Shown here piece after piece: positions 58,565 through 64,000 of a stretch of 64,000 nt of DNA. The position numbers and the translations under genes were made by a program. The notes under the pieces were generated by a model. It did not search any database. It saw only the letters and a program-made list of their open reading frames with translations, and was not told the origin of the DNA. Source of the DNA: Amaranthus tricolor (lineage: Eukaryota > Streptophyta > Magnoliopsida > Caryophyllales > Amaranthaceae). The stretch spans positions 5,099,201 through 5,163,200 of the forward strand of contig NC_080063.1 of assembly GCF_026212465.1 (NCBI RefSeq). The letters run 5' to 3'. Each line of letters starts with the position of its first letter. Position 1 is the stretch's first letter.

Positions 58565-61500
58565 CTAAATTCGTTGTAAGATGAGATGAGCACCATGTTG
58601 TGGCGTAAGTGCTGTAAGACTAGTAGGAGCATGAATGTATGATGGTGAGAGCTCAAACGAAAAACATTGTAAAATCATAGCCAAAGCCATTTTTGCTTCA
58701 AGAAGTGCAAAATTCTGACCGATACATATTCTTGGTCCCCAACCAAAGGGCAAGTATGCATTAGTACCCTTAGTTGCCTTGGCGATCCCTTGTGAAAATC
58801 TCTCTGGGTTGAACTCTTTCGCATCGTCACCCCAAACCTTAGGATCCAAATGAGCATGAAGGATCGACACCGAAAGTACAACTCCTGGTGGAACAGTTAA
58901 ATCTCCTAGTTTTGTTTCACGATCATATAGCCTTCGAGAGGTTGCACCTACCGGTGGATACAATCTTAACACCTCGTAAAGTATCATTGTCACCTATTAA
59001 GAATCAATTAACCACAAACAATTAAAATTTAGTAATCATAGTCTTTGTGTTGGAAATACTTTACATGTAAGAAAGATCTCACATTATTAAAATAGTGGAT
59101 TATTATGAACTTGCATATAATGTTTGGTGGGTAATCCTCCCAATACCTTATGATTTGGGAAAGAATGAACCCCATTAAGTATACTATATGCAAATCAACA
59201 CTCATTTACCATGGATTTGTGAGCTCGAGCCCAAGGGTGCCTCATGGGCGTGTTCATATCCCATGGATTTGTGGGTTCGAGCCCACAGGTGCCTCGCGGT
59301 TGTGTTCGCACGAGTGGGTTCATATGGTGATAATGTGACGAATTGTCACAGCCTGAAACTTCAATACACTATTTTTTTGTTAAGTGGCTTCCGTCGTAGC
59401 AGGATTCAAGATACTTACTATTTTAAGACGATTGTTTAAGCCATCGAAATCGGGTTTATTCTTCCCAAAGGTTGCAAGAACTTCTTCTCTAGCTTGTGCT
59501 TGCCAATCTTGGTGCTTTCCTAACAAAATCATAGTCCAAACAAGCAACACTGCTGTGGTCTCTTGGCCAGCATTGTAGAACAACTTACACTCTTCAACCA
59601 TTTCAGGAAAGCTTAAAGCATATTGTTTCTTGCCACCAACATTTTGAGTTTTCATTAGCTTGGCTTCTCTAAAGTTTGATTCTAGAAGTATCCCCAACAC
59701 ATCATCCTTAGCAGGTTCTCCTTCTTCCATTGCCTTCTTCCTTCTCCCAATTATTCCATTCAACAAATCTTGTATTTCTTTGTGTATTGATTCCAATCTT
59801 CTATTTGCCTTTGTTGGCATATATCTAATACAAATTCAAGCACAACATTTTGTTTGTATGTTAGACCAATCAATTAAGTAGGGGTGTTCAACGGAATGAA
59901 CACTCATTTTGAACTCTTATCCATCCCGTTTTTGAAAAGGCTTTGTAATGGCGGGTTGAAAATGAGCCTTTGTAAATAGAGAAAACAGGCTCTACAACAA
60001 TTATTATAAATAACAATATATGCAATGAGATTATTAACGTTTCAACAATTTAATTATAATAAATGATTATTTAATAATTATAAATTGATCATCACTGGAG
60101 ATTATTATAATTTATAGTAATAAAAACGGCTCGAACTGGGTCAGACTTTCAAGCCTGATCTATGTAAGTTCCATATATTCTTAAGCCGGCCCGACTCGTA
60201 TCCTGCCCATTGAAGACTTCTATTCACAAGTATTGAATGAGTTGGTAGCTATCTAAATAATCCCTTCCGTTTTCTAGTGTTCTTCCCGTTTAGAATATTC
60301 TATTTTGGAGAGAGAAATTTTGATTAAGATTTGAAGACATATATAGATGATAAAATATATCTATGTGAGATTTCGTTAGATTCGTCTTAATGTATATTTT
60401 TTTATTATATATTTTTTATAATTTTTTATGATGCATATTTAGAGATATTAAGACTCAAAATTTACGTTGAAAACTGTGCAAAAAATAAATAAGAAGAACA
60501 AATGAAAACAGAGGGAGAAGTTTTTTAATCAAGTTGCTATATCAATGTTTGATTTTGTTTAAATTAATCATTGGTTGTTAACTGTTAGCTTTTAATGAGA
60601 CAAAAAATTAATCAAAAAGGATCATAACTTGTTTTGATTTAAAAGTCAGTTAAAAAGTCATTTTACCAGCAAAAAGTCAAAATTCCACCGATAAATTAAC
60701 AAAAAACACATTTACCAAACACATTGTATGAAAAGTTGAAGGATAAAAAGAACTTACTTCCAACCAGGGATAAAAGAATATTTAATATTGCTCATAACAA
60801 TTTCTTTTTGCTCAGTGATTAGGTCAAAAATCTTTCTACCATCTTGAAAGCTACTACCAAAAGCAGCTCTAGAGATGCCGTCAGCTGTAATGCTTAATAG
60901 ACTTGGCCACACATCTATCTCTGTACTACCTGTTTTAGTTACCAGACCTTCCCACTTTTCTAGCTCTTCACTAATGCTGGTTTGAAATGCAGGGAGCATA
61001 AACTGCATAATCACATATATTACATTACTTCAACGTCATTAAGTGGCTCCCACTTAGGGTGGAAGTTTGGTGAATCAGATGCACGCAACCTTACTCGTGT
61101 CGATAATACAAAGAGATTGTTTCCGAATAATCCGTGATTGTAAAATATATATGTATCAACTTTCTAATACAGAATGTTAGCATGATCGTTGATTAGCATG
61201 TGCAAAGTGATCTACAGCTCAGGGCCATATTATTAGAGGGCCTCAAAAATCCATTGTTATACTTATTTAATTGGGCCCCGAATTAAATACACTAGACAAT
61301 CTTAGATGTTTCATGTTAGTAATAATATAATTACAGAGTGGCCTTTTAATATATTTACTCATTCAATTTTAACACATTTTGGAATTTAGATCCACTTGGG
61401 TTTGAAAAAAGAATATTTCCACAAAAATTGAACACTGAAAATGCAAGTGTTTTAGTTTGATGAAAAAATTGGTAATAATGGAATTAAGAGTGTATGTTTA

Positions 61501-64000
61501 TTTTAATGAAATATACTATGTACTTCTCATAATAATCAAGTTTTCATCCTCAAACATGTTTATTCTCCGTAATTTTCCATATCCCAAATCTCACATTGAT
61601 GAAGGCAAGACACAAGCAAAGAGATGCTCAAGTACAACAGCCACAAGCACGAAATTGAGGCACTCGACCAGTTGAGCAAGGTTGGATCAGTCGTGCAATG
61701 GTCGAGCAGTTTTGCAGGGGCAATCCAGTGGGTTCTGAAGTTCAGCTCGCCTGGTCGAGCAGAGGTGCTTGGGTCGAGCGGGTTTTAGCTCGGGTTCACA
61801 ACAAGCTTCTGTTTTGTTGTGGGATTTTTGTGGGGTTTTAGCCATTTGTCCTAGGATTCTCTAATATGTTTTATGGCTATATAAGGAGCCTTAGAACATC
61901 ATTAGAAGGATGTGAGGGATGCTAATAAACTAGAGAGTTAGGGTTAAAACACCAAAAGAACTTTCTTCTTCATTGTATTAGTTTATGAATGACTTTCATT
62001 GTTGAATGGATTCACTATCTTGAGAGCTTGTTCTCAAGTGTGTGTGGTTAGTCATTAATGTATTGTTGAATAGATTAATGAAAGTAATCATCTTTTGAGG
62101 GGGAGGTATCATTAGATACCTCATAAACACATTGGTGTTGATTGTTTGATTGTTTTCTTGTTTATCCTCTGTTTTTTACTCAACTTCTACTCATTAGTTC
62201 AACCATTGTTGGGTCCGAGCCGTTCTCTTTCAATTGGTATCAAAGATTGGTGTGTTTTCCTTGGGGTATTGAGTGAGGGAAGACTTGGAGATAGGTAGAA
62301 GAGAGAAGGTGAAAGTTGAGAAGTGTTTGGATGGTTTGTTGAAACCATTAGCGTTTGTTGAAACTTTTGGGGAGAGAAAAACAGTAGGTATTCAAGAGAT
62401 GAAGAGTTTGTTAATGGAGTTCTCAAGAGAGAAGAAGAGCTTATTAACAATGGTGGTAAAGCAAAGACTAATAATAGAGTCTTTGTTATTGAGAGTTGAA
62501 AAACTTGAGGGAGCTACTAGGGGTAGTAGTTGAGGAAGTACCATCCATGGGGGTTGGTATGAAGGTTGATGATACTCCATCTATGGGAAAAGAAAAGGTC
62601 ATTGAGAGAAATCCATCAAAAGAGAGGGCAATCGGAATCAATAAGGTAAAGGTTGAGTATGGGGATAGAGCGTGCTTTCATTGCCACAAGAGAGGCTATG
62701 TTCAATATACTTGCAACAAGTTGTAGAAGACCCTTAGAAGCTTGAAGCTTTTGAGGGAGATGAAGAAGCAAACAATGGAGGTTGGTGATGGAGAGAAGCT
62801 CAAAAGGAAGAAAAGGGAAGTTCCATTTGAGAAATTGAGAAAGACAAAAACTTTGGTGAAAGGGGTTGCAAAGAAGACTGAGCTCCCAAAACTTGATGAT
62901 GATGATCTTGTGAAGAAGACCAAGAGTGATATTGAGGATGGTCATGTGCTATTGGCCAAGTGTGATGATGATGGTGATTGGGTGTTTGACTCCGTACACC
63001 CATATCATATTTGTAGAGATAAAAAATTATTTACAAGGGTGATGACTTGTGAGCATGAGTGGTGAGGAAGTTATGGTTGAGGCTATTGGTGAGGTGCATT
63101 TGAAAATGCACAATGGCATTGAAAGAAAGCTTAGGGGTATAAATTTAAAGAAACAATGGTCAGTAGTGTTTTATAAATTTAAGAACCTTTAAATCAATTT
63201 CCCCATAATAATAAATAAAACTCAAGTACACTTTTAGTCTTTTATACACCTTAATGCACTCATTCAACCGTTAAATATCTCTAATTATACACATAAAAAT
63301 TATAAAAACTAAAAATCAATTAAATTTACATTGTGACGATTCTGTTAGAGTTTATGACATATCGTGGGGCCTCAATTATAACTACCTTGGGGCCTTAAAC
63401 ATCAACTTAATATTTAGGTTGAGTTGGTTCCTAGACAGATTCAAATAATATTCTATATAACTATATTTTAACTTACAGACTAATGACAATATAAAATTAA
63501 GTTTCTTTGAATAATACTCTCTTTATTTTATTAGTTATTACAGATAGTGACATCTTGTAAAAAAAAATATTATGTTTATAGCAACTAATAAAAATCAAAA
63601 GAATTACTAAAGTACATTTGCATGCAAGTAAAAAAAAAGGGGGAAAAAGTAAATAATAAGATTGTAAGAAAATGTGATACCTTAAGCTTCTCCATATGAA
63701 AAGCAGGATTGACAATTTTTCTGTGTTTAGCCCATTTCTCACCCTCATAACGAACAAGTCCAGAAAAAAGTATTTCAACAAGATAATTTAATTTTGGCTT
63801 CTTAAATAAATTCATTCTTGTGAATACATCTCTTATTAGCTCATGCTCTGTGATCAATACTGTTGGCACTGGTCCCATCCATGTATAACAACTTTTTTCT
63901 GCATTTTTTGCATTATTAATTTTTTTTTTATTATTTTCTTTTTTCATTAATATAATATAATATAATATAAAATAAATATCTATAACACTACTGGCCAATA
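58565..64000 (-). CDS. Cytochrome P450, CYP72A-type, tandem copy (partial, exon 1 outside window)
   Basis: Visible minus-strand exons are 63681-63898 (exon 2), 60758-61002 (3), 59419-59824 (4) and 58565-58993 (5). Exons 3-5 have exactly the lengths of the first copy (245, 406, 429 bp). Exon 2 is 6 bp shorter. Exon 2 encodes [22 protein letters not shown], exon 4 [13 protein letters not shown], and exon 5 [15 protein letters not shown] and [15 protein letters not shown]. Nothing visible is broken. Exon 1 with the membrane anchor must lie beyond 64000. Introns are alignable with the first copy around each exon, showing a recent segmental tandem duplication. Intron 2 has gained a copia fragment and a Stowaway-like MITE lies in intron 3. 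Confidence 0.9.
59190..59310. repeat. Two-unit ~57-bp tandem repeat in P450 intron 4
   Basis: The unit ccatggatttgtg(a/g)g-tcgagcccaagggtgcctc occurs twice with a short linker containing gtgttc.ca. Unrelated to the first P450 copy, so gained after duplication. Confidence 0.7.
59879..60222. mobile_element. Probable hAT-type MITE in P450 intron 3
   Basis: The left tip TAGGGGTGTTCAACGG and the inverted right tip TAGAAGTCTTCAATGGG pair well. The interior carries ggctcgaactgggtc / gccggcccgactcg words typical of this group. A convincing 8-bp duplication was not found. Confidence 0.55.
60262..60514. mobile_element. Stowaway-like MITE in P450 intron 3
   Basis: Left cccttccgttttctagtgtt and right gaaaacagagggag are imperfect inverted ends. 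Interior words (agattcgtcttaatgtatat, tttttataatttttta) match the other copies in the window. Confidence 0.6.
61583..63170 (+). mobile_element. Truncated Ty1/copia retrotransposon fragment in P450 intron 2
   Basis: Similarity to the first P450 copy's intron stops at gtaattttccatat (about 61582). The insert has an LTR-like stretch with ctatataagg (61877) and, at about 62234, attggtatcaaagattggtg, a tRNA-Met-type primer-binding site. A gag reading follows, with a zinc-knuckle-like [14 protein letters not shown] (62670-62710) in which the His ligand is Tyr. A protease-start-like [12 protein letters not shown] block lies near 62970-63010. Frames are broken and no integrase or reverse transcriptase follows. 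Confidence 0.75.
62273..63065 (+). pseudogene. copia gag / protease remnant
   Basis: Three overlapping frames (62273-62533, 62496-62726, 62742-63065) together carry gag-like sequence: a Leu/Lys-rich helical region, a degenerate CCHC knuckle, then a Lys-rich linker and the start of the protease region ([13 protein letters not shown], where active copies have DSGA). Stops and frame changes separate them, so no polyprotein can be made. Confidence 0.7.
63171..63680. other. Remaining P450 intron 2 sequence
   Basis: AT-rich. It contains ggggccttaaacatcaactta and ggttgagttggttcc near 63400, words shared with the TRIM-like remnant at 53400, so a second decayed TRIM copy may be present. Confidence 0.4.

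Overview
This is a window of plant nuclear DNA, almost certainly from a eudicot. The evidence is spliced genes with GT-AG introns, plant gene families (CYP72A P450, plant cis-prenyltransferase, plant mobile domain), and plant transposon classes (CACTA, MULE, hAT, Stowaway, copia, a 5S-bearing TRIM). The base composition is AT-rich and most of the sequence is repeat-derived. I cannot name the species from sequence alone.

Host genes. (1) eIF3d, the cap-binding subunit of eIF3, is an intact single-exon CDS on the minus strand (3650-5401). (2) A TMEM135-like / Tim17-22-23-annotated membrane protein lies on the plus strand in eight coding exons (21470-28679, 536 codons). (3) A convergent cis-prenyltransferase (dolichol/polyprenol synthase type) lies on the minus strand in three exons (29483-30932, 318 codons). 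(4) Two tandem CYP72A-type P450 genes lie on the minus strand. One is complete (52752-57952, five exons, 533 codons). The second (58565 to past 64000) shows exons 2-5, with exon 1 beyond the window.

Mobile DNA. A Mutator-like element (5598-14400, 10-bp target duplication) sits about 0.2 kb upstream of the eIF3d start codon. It carries a degenerate GRF-type zinc-finger ORF, a decayed plant-mobile-domain gene and a mudrA N-terminal-like fragment. A 4.8 kb deleted CACTA element (9337-14174, TSD AAA) has inserted inside it. A 12.3 kb CACTA of the same family (38846-51177, TSD AAG) carries a decayed TNP2-type transposase and a second gene that joins a Transposase_24-like region to a Ulp1/C48 cysteine protease with a visible His-Asp-Cys triad. 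That second gene is itself interrupted in an exon by a 1.24 kb hAT-type element with an 8-bp TSD. Both CACTAs hold arrays of a ~170-bp repeat in the intron before the protease cysteine exon, and subterminal arrays of a TTTGCTGCGGTT motif.

Between 15.4 and 19.9 kb there is a three-layer nest: a degenerate ~21-bp repeat tract, split by an LTR-like repeat, which is split by a 2.27 kb solo LTR with TSD GATAG. Other elements are a Cassandra-type solo LTR containing 5S rRNA sequence (32895-33165, TSD AAACA), several Stowaway-type MITEs, TRIM-like remnants, a copia gag/protease fragment inside a P450 intron, and a small cluster of near-palindromic CCGCCATCT repeats near 35 kb.

No CRISPR array, no intact tRNA or rRNA gene and no operon-like structure was seen. 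The strongest observations concern the nested, defective transposons and their capture of protease and plant-mobile-domain genes, plus a non-canonical residue in the cis-prenyltransferase active site.
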